A stretch of 13,762 nucleotides of DNA from JAKITW01 sp041598875 (GTDB lineage: Bacteria; Desulfobacterota; Desulfobulbia; Desulfobulbales; BM004). The stretch covers positions 1 to 13,762 of the forward strand of contig JBFHXP010000068.1 in NCBI GenBank assembly GCA_041598875.1. Reading direction: 5' to 3'. A program made the position numbers and the translations under genes. The notes beneath the pieces were generated by a model, which saw nothing but the letters and a program-made list of their open reading frames with translations, was not told the DNA's origin and made no database searches. Shown in pieces: positions 13,576 to 13,762 of this stretch. Positions within the stretch are counted from its first letter, which is position 1. Each line of letters opens with the position of its first letter.

Positions 13576-13762
13576 AATTAGTGTCCATCCGGAAAGTCTG
13601 TTTTTCTGGATGGCTACAGGTGGTTGTTTTCAATCCGGAAACAGACAATTTTGAAAAAGATCCAGGAGATCAAGGAAGTATGCGCAGGCGTACTGGAGTA
13701 CGGCGAGCACATACTTCTGCGGATCGACACCGAGATTTTTTAAAAGTGGCGTTTCCGGATGA
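13576..13762. mobile_element. Possible MITE or insertion-sequence end (runs off window)
   Basis: AGTGTCCATCCGGAAAG (from 13580) is matched in inverted orientation by GTTTCCGGATGA at the last bases of the window (13751-13762), compatible with terminal inverted repeats of an element of at least 183 bp. A third copy of the core, ATCCGGAAAC, lies at 13633-13642 and pairs with GTCTGTTTTTCTGGAT (13596-13611) to make an internal hairpin; CCATCC/GGATGG (13585-13613) is an alternative stem. Two reading frames are open through 13650-13740 (one ending IDTEIF at TAA 13741), but neither has a credible start. I do not see a transposase. The family is unknown and the right end is not in view. Confidence 0.4.

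Noticed and set aside
1..13762. CRISPR array, integrase or transposase genes
   Set aside because: I looked for regularly spaced repeats and for recombinase or DDE-transposase motifs on both strands and found none; the mobile-DNA signals are limited to the two edges.

Overview
The window looks like a piece of a chromosome from an anaerobic, sulfur-cycling bacterium of the Desulfobacterota (sulfate- or sulfur-reducing 'deltaproteobacteria'). This is inferred from content, not from a search: a split-Soret-type dihaem cytochrome with an apparent selenocysteine codon, a DUF39-type homocysteine biosynthesis protein that works from sulfide, a LarE sulfur transferase, and a YgiQ radical-SAM protein. 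G+C is moderate and coding density is high except at the two edges.

Layout. (1) 1-~1100 is a low-density accessory stretch, probably a phage or integrative-element remnant. It holds the tail of an unidentified gene, several hairpins, a small gene resembling phage-associated BECR-fold nucleases (minus strand, TTG start), and a very short helix-turn-helix peptide whose coupled downstream gene seems cut off at the end of the next operon. (2) 1126-5394 is a leftward housekeeping operon in the order pheA, tsaD, rsmA, iron-containing alcohol dehydrogenase: aromatic amino acid synthesis, tRNA t6A modification, 16S rRNA dimethylation, aldehyde/alcohol redox. (3) From a divergent promoter region, 5653-7719 carries a DUF39 homocysteine biosynthesis gene and larE, two enzymes that handle sulfur. 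(4) 7986-8568 holds a DNA-binding protein HU gene with promoter and terminator, a tRNA-Pro(CGG) with encoded CCA, and a 48-nt near-perfect palindrome that can terminate both strands. (5) 8608-9447 (minus) is a 279-codon gene with an in-frame TGA at codon 87. It is best read as a selenocysteine-containing split-Soret cytochrome c: Tat signal, Sec at the position of a family cysteine, two CxxCH haem sites, and a hairpin placed like a bacterial SECIS element. (6) 9448-9925 is non-coding with a strong palindrome. (7) 9926-13561 is a second leftward cluster, ygiQ, coaX (type III pantothenate kinase) and an LD-carboxypeptidase. (8) 13576-end looks like one side of a small repeat/MITE-like element.

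The most noteworthy object is the Sec-containing cytochrome. A standard gene caller would break it into two ORFs (a Tat-signal stub and a haem domain beginning at an internal Met), so it is easily mis-annotated. The remaining genes are recognisable housekeeping functions. The edges are where mobile DNA touches them.
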